Shown here: piece by piece, positions 30,223 through 40,317 of the stretch
Numbering within the stretch: the stretch's first letter is position 1
How the letters are laid out: each line of letters opens with the position of its first letter
NCBI GenBank assembly: GCA_016713085.1
Contig: JADJPV010000006.1
Coordinates: 268,477 to 332,476, forward strand
Direction of reading: 5' to 3'
Source of the DNA: Chitinophagaceae bacterium
GTDB lineage: Bacteria; Bacteroidota; Bacteroidia; Chitinophagales; Chitinophagaceae
Length of the DNA stretch: 64,000 nt
Notes under the pieces: generated by a model
Database searches by the model: none
What the model was told of the DNA's origin: nothing
Seen by the model: the letters and a program-made list of their open reading frames with translations, nothing else
Position numbers and translations under genes: made by a program

Positions 30223-33200
30223 TTAAAAGCTTGCTCTTAAACCAAACACAAAGCTTTGTTGAAGAATGGTATTATTGTTTGTACCTCCCAGCGGGTTGGT
30301 ATTGGAAGAAGCAATACTCCAGTTTGTTTCATCATCCGGATTGATTCCCCACTTTACAACACCAGGGCCGAATATAAACGGGTTGATCACCTGGAAATTC
30401 AACACCGAATCATTAGCCGAAATTTTCTGAAGCAGTTTTTTAGGTATAATATATGATAGTGAAATATTTCTTACCGCTCCAAAAGAGCCATCATTATACT
30501 GCATGGCCGCAGTAATGTTTTCTACATTTCCAGAATTTGGCATTGGCCATTTACCACTTGTATTATTCCAGGCCCATACATTATTTTCAACACGGCCATT
30601 GGGGAAAGTACCACCGTAAGAATTTGGATAACCACCAAAATAGGTTTGTCCCCAACGGAAATAAATAAATGAACTCAATGACCAGTTTTTGTAACGGAAT
30701 GTATTGGTAATACCACCAGACCATTTTGGACGGGGTGTACCAAGTATCACCATATCGGAAGCATTGATTCTGTTGTCGCCGTTCTGATCAACCACTTTCA
30801 CTGTTCCCGGATAAAACCTATGTCCATTGGCGTTGAACTTTGCCATCTCCGTAACATCTTTTGCATCGCTTCCCCAGATACCTGCGTTTTTATATTGATA
30901 AAATACCTGTAACGGCTGACCAATAAACCAACCGTTTGCCAGCATATCCTGTTTACCATTAATCAGCTCAACAATTTTTTCAGTATTTGCAGACCAGTTG
31001 ATGTCTGAACTCCATGTAAAATCACCTTTCTGCACATTGATTGTTGACAGTGTAATTTCAATTCCTCTATTACTTGTTTTTCCAATGTTTTCAAATTTTG
31101 ATACATATCCTGAAACAGCAGGAAGTGTTTTCGGCATAATCAGATCAGATGTGGTTTGCTGATAATATTCTACTGAACCTGAAACCCTGTTTCCAAGCAA
31201 TCCGAAATCAAGTCCAAAGTTGATCTGTGCAGTTTCTTCCCATTTTAAATTGGGATTTTGAACAAGCTGCGGAAGATAACCTATACCAGCTGTTGAACCA
31301 TACACATAAGGGTTGCGACTGAGTGGCCCTGACGTGGTATAAGGTGACACAGATGAATTACCTGTTACACCATATCCAATACGAAGTTTCATTTCATTGA
31401 TCCAGTTAACGGAACGCAGAAATTTTTCTTCCTGTATTTTCCATGCTATTGCAAATGAAGGGAAGAAGTTCCATTTATTACCGGGAGCAAGTACCGATGC
31501 ACCATCGTAACGGCCTGAAGCTGTAAGCAAATATTTGTCAAACAATGTATAGTTCAATCTTCCCATGAATGAACTCAATGTATTTTCTGTAAACCCTGTG
31601 CCATAACCCGAAGGGCTGCCTACCGTATTCGATCCCAGATCATACCACAAACTGAGTGGGTTGATAGTTCCCGTTACACTGGTAGACGTATTTTCTCTTC
31701 TTGATTTTTGTGATGATTGCAATAAGGTTACTCCAACAACATGATTCTTTGCAAATGTTTTATTGAAGTATAACAGGTTTTCCACCACCCATGAGAAGTT
31801 ATCTTCTGTTCCATATCCTGCTGTACTTGGTCTGTTGGTTAAATGACTGGTGGCATCTGGCCCTGTCCATGTACCTGATCTGAAATACCTGTACTGACCA
31901 CCCATATTAACACGGTATTTCAACCAGGGTGTAAATTTTAATTCTGTAAAAATATTTGCCAGCACAGCTACTGTTCTGCGATCATTTTTCGATTGATCAA
32001 TATCAATTAATGGATTCCATAACGTAAGATTACCTCCCGGATTTTTTATCCACGCACCATTATCATCTCTTGGTAATGCATAAGGAAACTGATCAGATGC
32101 TCTTGAATACAAATCTTTTGAACCTGTGTTGGAAGTATTCGGTCCCTGTATTCCAAAATTCTGTAATGAAAGTGATGAGATAATTGAAGTACCCAGAGTC
32201 AGCCATTTATTCGGTGTCATATCACCACCAATATTGGCAGTAAAACGCTTATAATCCTGATCTTTTTGCACACCTTTCTGATCGTAATATCCAAGCGACA
32301 TTGAAAACCTTGTTACATCAGTTCCGGATGTAAGTGAAATCTGGTGGTTCTGTGTTACACCTGTACGAACCGCATCTTTTAACCAATCGTAACTGCCGAT
32401 ATTTTTTGAATTGTAAATTGGAACCTGTGCCGGCCAACCCATTGCAATTTCCGCAGGCGTTGTATTGCGCATTTTCACGGTGCCATCCGGGTTCCATTCA
32501 TATCCTTTCATTACGGAGGCAGTTGCAACCTGATCAGATGCTCCCATTTTACCTGAATCAAATAGGGGCTGGGATACCACATCGTAGCAGGAAGATTTAA
32601 ATTCCCATTTTGGAATAGTATGATTAAAGGCGTCCGTTCATTAAACTTGCCCTCCACCTGTCAACATACTCGCCACCATCCATCCAGTTTGTTAATGATT
32701 TATATGAATCAAAAGAATAGGAAGCATTATAGCTCACATTCACCTTTCCTTTCTTTCCTTTTTTTGTTGTGATTAAGATAACACCATTAGCACCTCTTGA
32801 CCCATAGATTGCAGTTGATGATGCATCTTTCAGAATTTCAATAGATGCAATATCATTCGGATTTAAATCACTCATTGTAAAAGAGTTTACACCCAATGAA
32901 TTTACCAGCGGTATTCCATCAATTACATACAGCGGATCGTTGGATGCACCCAATGAACGGTTTCCTCTAACCCGTACAATTGGCAACTCGCCCGGCTTCA
33001 TATTAGATGACACCTGTACACCGGAAGCTTTACCCTGTATTGCCTGCAGCACATTCTGTGCTGGCCTTTCCTGAATTACATCGGCAGTAATACGGCTTAA
33101 TGCACCAGTTACATCACTCTTTCGTTGTGTACCATACCCTATTACAACAATATCCTGCAATGAAGATGCAGCAGTTTGTAATGTAATGGCAACTGCTGAA

Positions 33201-33480
33201 CGGTTTTTAATTGAAAACGACTGTTCTGCATAACCAATGGATGTGATAATGATTACAGCGTTTCCATCAGGAACATTGATGGTAAAATTTCCATCAACTG
33301 ATGTAATTGCAGAAACATTTGACCCTTTCAATGTAACTGTGGCACCCTGCACCAGGTTACCTGAATTGTCTGTTACCTTACCGGTAACTTTAAAATTGTT
33401 TTGTGAAAAAGATTGAAGTGAGAAAAACAGCAGGTATACAAAAAAGTATAAGCATCTGCTCAAAGCATTTTTTTTGTCAT
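30223..33480 (-). CDS. SusC/RagA TonB-dependent receptor (pair 2), two indels
   Basis: Outer-membrane TonB-dependent oligosaccharide importer, about 1086 aa after correction. N-terminal half: signal peptide (YFFVYLLFFSLQSFSQ), VTGKVTDNSGNLVQGATV sandwich, plug with VRVRGNRSLGASNDPLYVIDG and IEILKDASSTAIYGSRGANG. One extra base at 32626-32628 breaks MNGRL; removing it gives NHTIPKWEFKSSCYD and continues into the barrel, ending VFGLRASF. The natural ATG at 33478-33480 is out of frame unless the A8/T8 run at 33468-33475 has nine bases; a TTG at 33490 is the only in-frame start as sequenced. Net span is a multiple of three, as one insertion plus one deletion predict. Confidence 0.86.
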
Positions 33481-33511
33481 ATAGCAGCAATTAAGATTAT
33501 GAATACAGATA

Positions 33512-33555
33512 CAAATTAGACAGAATGCAAAAACCAGTCATCCTGTTCTGTGCTG
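33512..33555 (-). promoter_or_regulatory. PUL operator-promoter C (before SusCD pair 2)
   Basis: Minus strand: CAGCAC-AGAA-CAGGAT (33555-33540), 21 bp, TAATTTG (33518-33512). The first hexamer is degenerate; spacing is the same as in sites B, D and E. Confidence 0.6.
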
Positions 33556-33584
33556 CTTTATTTCTTTGCGGCAAATTACTGGCC

Positions 33585-33619
33585 AAAAAAAGCCGCCTCA
33601 TTTAATAATGAGACGGCTT
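33585..33619 (-). terminator. terminator after susD (pair 1)
   Basis: A 13-bp stem with one mismatch (33607-33619 with 33590-33602), TAAT loop, followed on the minus strand by a U7 run. Lies 50 bp after the susD stop. Confidence 0.85.
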
Positions 33620-33668
33620 CTTTACTTGTAAAAAACAATTTCACCAGAAAAAAAATAGTTTTTACTAA

Positions 33669-35624
33669 TTAATATCCGGGGTTCTGCATCGCTTGTTTTT
33701 GTGTTCCTGTTAAGGCTACTCCGTTTAACTGAATACCATCGAGGAATGTTTGCGGTATTGGGCGAAGTAAATGCCTGTCCTGAATGTTTGGAGCCGCTTC
33801 AGGATTAAATTCTTTTGCCCTGGCCACCAATGTTTTGGTACGTGACAAATCCTGCCAGCGCAAATACTCACCTGCAAGCTCTCTGGCACGTTCATTTAAT
33901 AAAAAGCATAACATACGGTCATAAGGAGTAGTATAGCCCAGTCTTGTAATAATATATTCATCTCCTGCAGGTAACGTAGCAATATCAGTTACAGCTAAAC
34001 TGGTTGAAGGTGCTGTTGTTGCTGCAATATTATTTGACTCATAATAAGAATTCTCAGGGAAAAACGAAGGAGGAACGGCTTGAGGAGCACTGCTTGGTGC
34101 AGCTCCACCATCGTAATAAACAGAACGGCTTTCTCCGTTTTTATATTCTGCTCTACCTCTTAATGCATTGATGTAAACCAATGCATCGCTATAAGATCCG
34201 GTGCCCAACTTAGCTGCACGTATTTTTGCTTCTGCAGCAATTAAATAGGTTTCAGCAGAACGGGCCAGCGTAATATCCCGAATGCCTCTTACATCGTTAA
34301 AACCTGCGGTACGGGAACCATCCATAAACTTGCTCAGTGATGGAAATTTGCGGGTATCATTCCATCCGCCATCAGCCGTAACGCCATTCTTAAATGCCAC
34401 ATACACATGCGGTATGGTTTTACCGGTTCCGCTATATGTTACTGAATTATTTAAGAGATTTGCAGAAAACCGGGTATCACCGGGTTGGTTGATAACATAC
34501 ATAATACCTAAATCGCCCTGCACATAAGGAGACGTTGGCGAATTCGCATTAACCTTATGCTTTGTTCTGAAAGACTTCCAAAACCTTGAGTCGTTTTGCA
34601 TGTCGTATACACGGTACATGAAAAAGGTTGGTGACAGGCGGCTGAATGGACGATCACCACTAAGATCTCTTTGCATTTGAACAACATCTTCATAGCGGGA
34701 AACATAATAAAGATGTTGTGTATTGCTGCCGCTTGCGGTTAAGTCTACTGTAAACTGCGCAGACAGGATTACTTCACGAAGGTTTTCATTGGCACCATTT
34801 GGAGCTGTATATCTCCACAAATCACCAAAGTTGGGGGCCAATGCGTGGTTGGCAATTACAGCATCACATAATGGCCCGATGGCAGCCAGATCGGCCGCTT
34901 TTGTAGAAGAATTCCAGGAATCGTTGATTTCGCTGGTACGGCTCAGGTATGCTTTTGCCAGGAAATGCGCTGCTGCATCTTTCGTAATCTTTGCAGGAGA
35001 ACCTGTATTGCCGAGGAGATTATACGCCTGTGTAAAATCAGCAATTATTACGTCATACACATCTTTGGGTGAGGCACGTGTAAACTCCAATTCAACAGAA
35101 ACGCTGGACTTAGTTTTTAACGGCACAGCCCCATACTGGCTAACCAACCTTAAATAATTATAAGCACGTAAAAAATAACCTTCGCCTAAGGCGGTTTTCT
35201 TAATCGCATCAGCGGTAGATGTACTGGCCGTTGCATTTTCAATAATCATGTTGGCATGACCAATACCGATATATAAATTATCCCATTGTGCATTGGCAGC
35301 TACAGTATTACCATTATTGGGAGTTATAAAAGAGCCAAATGTATTACCATAAGAATTATACATGCCGTTTGAAGGATCACCACCAACACGAAACTCATCA
35401 GTACCATAACTCATATTGGAAAAGGCCATTTCTCCATTGAAAGGTGTAGCAAATACCTGGTGATAGGCACCGTTAACCAATTGCTGGATACCGGCATCAG
35501 TTTGAAAAAAGGTCAACTCCCTTACAGTTTCCAGATTTTCATCTAAGAAAGATTTTTTGCATGAAGCGGCAACCATTGCAATGAGAATGATCGCTATACT
35601 TAGTTTAACTATTTTATTTTTCAT
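33669..35624 (-). CDS. SusD/RagB family glycan-binding lipoprotein (pair 1)
   Basis: 651 aa lipoprotein (MVAASCKKSFLDENLE, C22). Motifs include GIQQLVNGAYHQVF, LGEGYFLRAYNYLRLVSQYGAVPL, AAAHFLAKAYLSRTSE, ITLARSAETYLIAAEAKIRA and LLNERARELAGEYLRWQDL, ending MQNPGY. It captures oligosaccharide for the SusC partner encoded 59 bp upstream. A strong hairpin terminator follows it. Confidence 0.92.
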   Translation of the reverse strand: MKNKIVKLSIAIILIAMVAASCKKSFLDENLETVRELTFFQTDAGIQQLVNGAYHQVFATPFNGEMAFSNMSYGTDEFRVGGDPSNGMYNSYGNTFGSFITPNNGNTVAANAQWDNLYIGIGHANMIIENATASTSTADAIKKTALGEGYFLRAYNYLRLVSQYGAVPLKTKSSVSVELEFTRASPKDVYDVIIADFTQAYNLLGNTGSPAKITKDAAAHFLAKAYLSRTSEINDSWNSSTKAADLAAIGPLCDAVIANHALAPNFGDLWRYTAPNGANENLREVILSAQFTVDLTASGSNTQHLYYVSRYEDVVQMQRDLSGDRPFSRLSPTFFMYRVYDMQNDSRFWKSFRTKHKVNANSPTSPYVQGDLGIMYVINQPGDTRFSANLLNNSVTYSGTGKTIPHVYVAFKNGVTADGGWNDTRKFPSLSKFMDGSRTAGFNDVRGIRDITLARSAETYLIAAEAKIRAAKLGTGSYSDALVYINALRGRAEYKNGESRSVYYDGGAAPSSAPQAVPPSFFPENSYYESNNIAATTAPSTSLAVTDIATLPAGDEYIITRLGYTTPYDRMLCFLLNERARELAGEYLRWQDLSRTKTLVARAKEFNPEAAPNIQDRHLLRPIPQTFLDGIQLNGVALTGTQKQAMQNPGY

Positions 35625-35683
35625 CTGTATATTTTTTATTGCCGGATAATTGCCTCAGCAACTTACCAACAAGTAATAATCAA

Positions 35684-38600
35684 TTAAAATCCTGCATTAA
35701 TACCAATCGTGTAACCACGGTTAGAGAACATTGATGCTGCATCCATATCCATGAATTTAATTTGGGAGAACAGCATACCCGGGTTAGCAGCCTGGAAATA
35801 CACACGCAGGGTAGACATGTGCATCTTAGTGAGAACTTTTGCAGGAACGTTATAGGCAGCAGAAATGTTCCTCACTTTTAAAAACGATGCTTTTTTGTAC
35901 CCTAAGGCTGCTGAATAGTTATCGCCTGATCCTACAGAATAAAACGGTTTTTGATAATCGCTGTTTTGATTATTCTCTGTCCAGTAACTGATCTGGCGTT
36001 GATTTCCCCGTGCCGTTTGAGCTTCACCACCAGTATTAAACCAGTAATTCAAGCGGCCGTAGATAAAGAAAGACAACTCAAAGTTTTTATACGTGAAATT
36101 GTTTGTCATACCTACTATCCAGCGGGGCCTTGTATGACCGATAATTACACGGTCATTGTTTGCGTCAATTTTGTTATCGCCATTCTGGTCAATGGGCTTA
36201 ACCTGACCTGTTGTAAAGGTGTTGCCGTTGAGGCCAAACTTACGCATACTTGCAGTATCGGCATATTGCCACATACCATTGGCTGCAAAACCATAAAGAA
36301 CTTCAAGAGGCTGGCCGATAAACCAGTTATTATTAATATCATCCTGTTTGCCATTTGACAGGTTGGTTATTCTGTCTTTTTGCCAGGAGGCATTAATATT
36401 GCTTGTCCACTGGAAGTCTTTCGTAGTTACATTAACTGTATTGATATTGATATCAACACCCTTGTTGGCAGTTGCACCTACATTTTGGAATGTAAAACTA
36501 TAACCTGTCACACTAGGTATGTTACGTCTCATTAACAAGTCTTTTGTTTGTGAAGTGTATACATCAATTACACCCGAAATCCTGCTTTTAAATATTGAGA
36601 AATCAACTCCCACATTATACTGTGTTGTTTTTTCCCAACGTAAATCCGGATTTGCAAACTCTGAAACCGGTAGTAAAGCAGCATTAACAGCCCCACCTAT
36701 CGGATAGAAATAAGGATCGGTTCTTCCAATTGTTTTGTATGGATCAATTGCTGAATTTCCTGTAACACCTACACCAACCCGGAGTTTTAAATCATTCAGC
36801 CATCCTATGCTATGCATAAAATTCTCCTTGCTGATCCGCCATGCCAAAGCAGCGCTGGGAAATACATCAAACTTCTTTTTAGCTGAAAGCTGCGAAGCAC
36901 CATCTGTACGTACAGATGCAGTCAATAAGTATTTGTCATCAAACCCGTAATTTAAGCGACCCATATAACTTAATAGTTGCCTCTCTGTAAAATCAGAAAC
37001 TTTATTAATCGTAAGATTAGTAGAAGGGAGAACTCTGTTATTCAATTCATGCCATTTTTGAGAGGCAAAGGGAATCCCCGTACCCGTTACTCTATTTACA
37101 GGATCAGCAACAAACTTTGTTGCACTTTGCAATAAGGTGACGCCAAAATTGTGTCTTTTAATTTGCTTATCGTAATAGATCAAATTATCCAATGTCCATG
37201 AATATGTTTTTGCTTCCTGCAATGAGGCTCCGTTAATGCCACTGCTTGCTGCCGATTGTCCGTCAATGTAAACACCATTGGTGTAGTTAGAAAAGTCGGG
37301 GCCGAAGTTCAAACGGTATTTTAATCCTTTTAATACAGGATGAATTTTTCCGAAATCCATCTGTGCATGAAGGCTTCCAAATGCACGAAGGGTTGCTCTT
37401 TGGTCTTGTGTAAAATTCTGTTCATCTACCACAGTCTTTATGGCCACATCCCCTCCGGGGTAAATAATTCTGTTACCAGCAGAATCATAAGGTTGCGCCC
37501 ATTTAAAAAGCCCCCTGGCAGAACCATAAATACTTGTAGAAGGAGAACCAACAAATGAACCAATTACAAGATTCGATTGGCCAAATTCCTGAATTCCATA
37601 AGTAAAGTTTACAGTAGCCCCCATGTTAAACCAGTCAGTAGCCTGTATATCCACACTTGCTTTGCCGGTATACCTTGTAAACTTTTGCCCGATGGATGTA
37701 CCCTTATTATTTAAATAACCGAATGAACCATATGCCTTTATGTTTTTTGCACCACCGCTAACGCTGATGGTATTATCAGTAGTAATACCTGTTTGTGATA
37801 CTAACCCTGTCCAGTCTGTATTGCCAACTTTTGAGCCATCCCATGTACCGGTGGCCCAGCCTTTGGCAATATTTTTCCAGGCAGTTGGGTCAGCAGTAGC
37901 CAGAAAAATATCACGATCGTTGGCAATAGTTGGTGCATCGCCTCTTGGGCGCCCTGTTGGGTTACTGTAATAAACTGCCCAACGGCGAAAATCTAAATAC
38001 TCGGAAGCAGACATTATTGGTGCCCAGTCTTTCACCGTTTCAAACGTAACAGAGTTGTAAAGATTAACTTGCACTTTGCCAACCTTACCCTGTTTGGTTG
38101 TAACAATTACAACACCATTAGCTCCCCTTGAACCGAAGATAGCCGTAGCTGATGCATCTTTCAATACATCTATTGATTCAATATCATTGGGGTTAAGATA
38201 ATCAATACCACCTGTGCTTAAAGGAATTCCATCAACAACAAATAACGGCGTATTAGATGCAGTTAAAGAACGTACACCACGAATGTTGATACTACCAATC
38301 TGTCCGGGGCGTTCATTAGAAGTAATATCAACACCGGCAACTTTACCTTGCATGGCCATTAAAGCATTGTCGACTGGCCTTGAGCGGATTTCCTTCTGGT
38401 TGATGCCCGCAACAGAACCTGTTACATCACTCTTTTTTCGGGTACCATAACCTACCACCACAACATCTTCGAGGTTGGATACGCCGGTTACTAAGGTTAC
38501 ATTAATGATTGATCGGTTGTTGATATCAATTTCCTGGTCGGTAAACCCAACGGAAGAAATGACCAATATCGATTTACCGGAGGGAACATTTAATTCAAAC

Positions 38601-38794
38601 CCTCCATCAGTACCTGTTGTTGTACCAACAGTTTTTCCTTTTACAGTTACACTTGCACCAGATAGTGGATTGCCAGCATCATCAGTTACCTTACCGGTAA
38701 TTTTAAAAGTGTTTTGCGAAAAAGAATTGAATGAAAAGAATAGAATAAATACAAGTGCAGGTACGCACCTGCGCATTAGAGTTTGGTTGGACAT
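35684..38794 (-). CDS. SusC/RagA TonB-dependent receptor (pair 1), intact
   Basis: 1036 aa and the only intact SusC of the window. Signal peptide (PALVFILFFSFNSFSQ), carboxypeptidase-like sandwich (ITGKVTDDAGNPLSGASV), TonB-box-like region LEDVVVVGYG, plug (SINIRGVRSLTASNTPLFVVDG, IESIDVLKDASATAIFGSRGANG) and a 22-strand-type barrel ending YTIGINAGF. Start ATG at 38792-38794 lies about 30 bp after the promoter box of operator D. Imports oligosaccharides across the outer membrane together with its SusD. Confidence 0.95.
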   Translation of the reverse strand: MSNQTLMRRCVPALVFILFFSFNSFSQNTFKITGKVTDDAGNPLSGASVTVKGKTVGTTTGTDGGFELNVPSGKSILVISSVGFTDQEIDINNRSIINVTLVTGVSNLEDVVVVGYGTRKKSDVTGSVAGINQKEIRSRPVDNALMAMQGKVAGVDITSNERPGQIGSINIRGVRSLTASNTPLFVVDGIPLSTGGIDYLNPNDIESIDVLKDASATAIFGSRGANGVVIVTTKQGKVGKVQVNLYNSVTFETVKDWAPIMSASEYLDFRRWAVYYSNPTGRPRGDAPTIANDRDIFLATADPTAWKNIAKGWATGTWDGSKVGNTDWTGLVSQTGITTDNTISVSGGAKNIKAYGSFGYLNNKGTSIGQKFTRYTGKASVDIQATDWFNMGATVNFTYGIQEFGQSNLVIGSFVGSPSTSIYGSARGLFKWAQPYDSAGNRIIYPGGDVAIKTVVDEQNFTQDQRATLRAFGSLHAQMDFGKIHPVLKGLKYRLNFGPDFSNYTNGVYIDGQSAASSGINGASLQEAKTYSWTLDNLIYYDKQIKRHNFGVTLLQSATKFVADPVNRVTGTGIPFASQKWHELNNRVLPSTNLTINKVSDFTERQLLSYMGRLNYGFDDKYLLTASVRTDGASQLSAKKKFDVFPSAALAWRISKENFMHSIGWLNDLKLRVGVGVTGNSAIDPYKTIGRTDPYFYPIGGAVNAALLPVSEFANPDLRWEKTTQYNVGVDFSIFKSRISGVIDVYTSQTKDLLMRRNIPSVTGYSFTFQNVGATANKGVDININTVNVTTKDFQWTSNINASWQKDRITNLSNGKQDDINNNWFIGQPLEVLYGFAANGMWQYADTASMRKFGLNGNTFTTGQVKPIDQNGDNKIDANNDRVIIGHTRPRWIVGMTNNFTYKNFELSFFIYGRLNYWFNTGGEAQTARGNQRQISYWTENNQNSDYQKPFYSVGSGDNYSAALGYKKASFLKVRNISAAYNVPAKVLTKMHMSTLRVYFQAANPGMLFSQIKFMDMDAASMFSNRGYTIGINAGF

Positions 38795-38823
38795 ATGACA
38801 GCAATTGAGGTTAAAAAGTAATT

Positions 38824-38867
38824 CAAAATAATATTCTTCCTACTCACGGTCATCCTGTACCATCCTG
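38824..38867 (-). promoter_or_regulatory. PUL operator-promoter D (before SusCD pair 1)
   Basis: Minus strand: CAGGAT-GGTA-CAGGAT (38867-38852), 21 bp, TATTTTG (38830-38824). Shares the divergent intergenic region 38795-39063 with site E on the other strand. Confidence 0.65.
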
Positions 38868-38989
38868 TATGCCTGATTATTTTTACGCAATCGTTCCCGA
38901 CATACAGTTTGACGAGAGTAACAGAAGAAAAATGATTTCCTTTTTTAAAACAGATATTTACAGAAAATAAACTGTTTTTAACATCTGCT

Positions 38990-39034
38990 CAGGATGCAAC
39001 AGGACGCACAAAACCTTTTAATGATTTAAACTTG
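38990..39034 (+). promoter_or_regulatory. PUL operator-promoter E (before GH105)
   Basis: Plus strand: CAGGAT-GCAA-CAGGAC (38990-39005), 21 bp, TAAACTTG (39027-39034), 29 bp before the GH105 ATG. Its plus-strand orientation matches the plus-strand gene, so the site is directional. Confidence 0.65.
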
Positions 39035-39063
39035 ACACTTAAACGCTAAACATTGCTGCATAT

Positions 39064-40191
39064 ATGAAACGAATAATGTACACATTGCTGTTGCTGTCCT
39101 TAACTGTTGCTTCAACAGCACAAAAAATTCCGGCAAAAAAGAAAATCTTAAAAACACTACGGCTTACCAATCAATACTTCATGAACAAGTGGCCCGATGC
39201 CGGTAAAACGATTTTCACCAATATTGAGCGGCCCAGCAACATCTGGACAAGAGCAGTTTATTATGAAGGACTGATGGCTCTCTATCAAACAGATAAACAA
39301 CAGGCCTACTATGATTATGCTTTGCAGTGGGGTGAAAAACATAAATGGGGTTTGCGTGGTGGCATCAAAACAAGAAATGCAGATAACCAGTGTTGCGGCC
39401 AAACATATATAGATATGTACCTGATTGATAACAGGCAGCACCCCGAAAGAGTAAAAGATATTAAAGCTTCTATTGATTCAATGATGATGACTGGAAAAGT
39501 AGATGACTGGAACTGGATTGATGCATTACAAATGGGCATGCCCGTATTTGTGAAACTGGGTAACCTGTATAACGATACTTCGTATTTCAGAAGAATGTAT
39601 GAGATGTATGCCTTCACTAAATACAAACATGGAGGAAAGGGTTTATATAACCAGATAGAAAAATTATGGTGGAGAGATAAAGATTTTGTTCCTCCTTACA
39701 AAGAACCCAATGGCGATGATTGTTACTGGAGCCGTGGAAACGGATGGGTAGTTGCAGCATTGGCAAAAACACTGGAAGCATTGCCAAAAAGCGATCCGCA
39801 TTACAATGAATACCTCCAGGATTTTAAAGATATGTGTGCAGCCTTACTTCCCCTGCAACGTACAGACGGTTACTGGAACGTAAGTTTAAACGATCCTAAT
39901 CATTTTGGCGGCAAAGAAATTTCAGGCACATCCTTATTTATTTATGGTTTTGCATGGGGCATCAACAATGATATCCTCGATAAAAAAACATATAAGTCTT
40001 CCATTGCAAAAGCATGGAATGCCATGTGTAAAGAAGCAGTACATAAAGATGGCAAGCTTGGCTATGTGCAGGGAACCGGCAAAGAACCAAAAGACGGACA
40101 ACCTGTTACCTACATCAGTACACCTGATTTTGAAGATTATGGTTTAGGATGTTTCCTGCTTGCAGGAACTGAGATATACAAAATGAAATAA
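39064..40191 (+). CDS. GH105 unsaturated rhamnogalacturonyl hydrolase (second copy)
   Basis: 375 aa, secreted (signal peptide ends TVASTAQ). Compact GH105 with the catalytic Asp D153 in DDWNWIDALQMGMPVF and conserved YWSRGNGWVVAAL, LQRTDGYWNVSL, EISGTSLFIYGFAWGI and DFEDYGLGCFLLAG. It releases 4,5-unsaturated galacturonate from rhamnose in lyase products. Closer to YteR-like enzymes in length than the first copy. It leads the plus-strand enzyme group and has its own CAGGAT-repeat promoter. Confidence 0.92.
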   Translation: MKRIMYTLLLLSLTVASTAQKIPAKKKILKTLRLTNQYFMNKWPDAGKTIFTNIERPSNIWTRAVYYEGLMALYQTDKQQAYYDYALQWGEKHKWGLRGGIKTRNADNQCCGQTYIDMYLIDNRQHPERVKDIKASIDSMMMTGKVDDWNWIDALQMGMPVFVKLGNLYNDTSYFRRMYEMYAFTKYKHGGKGLYNQIEKLWWRDKDFVPPYKEPNGDDCYWSRGNGWVVAALAKTLEALPKSDPHYNEYLQDFKDMCAALLPLQRTDGYWNVSLNDPNHFGGKEISGTSLFIYGFAWGINNDILDKKTYKSSIAKAWNAMCKEAVHKDGKLGYVQGTGKEPKDGQPVTYISTPDFEDYGLGCFLLAGTEIYKMK

Positions 40192-40201
40192 TTTACATGA
40201 A

Positions 40202-40283
40202 ATATCCATAAAAATTATCGTACTACTTTGTATAAACAGCGACCTGCCTGCCGAACAGGCACGGTGATAATTTTTGTGGATAT
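40202..40283. repeat. 18-bp inverted repeat with inner GC-rich palindrome
   Basis: Outer arms 40202-40219 (ATATCCATAAAAATTATC) and 40266-40283 pair over 18 bp with one T-G wobble. The core CCATAAAAATTATC is shared with the repeat at 7707-7759. The loop carries an inner palindrome TGCCTG-CCGAA-CAGGCA (40245-40261), a type of repeat common in Bacteroidota. It lies between GH105 and GH2. Confidence 0.7.
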
Positions 40284-40317
40284 ACTATGTGGCCAAAAAG
40301 GCAACAAAAATGAACAC

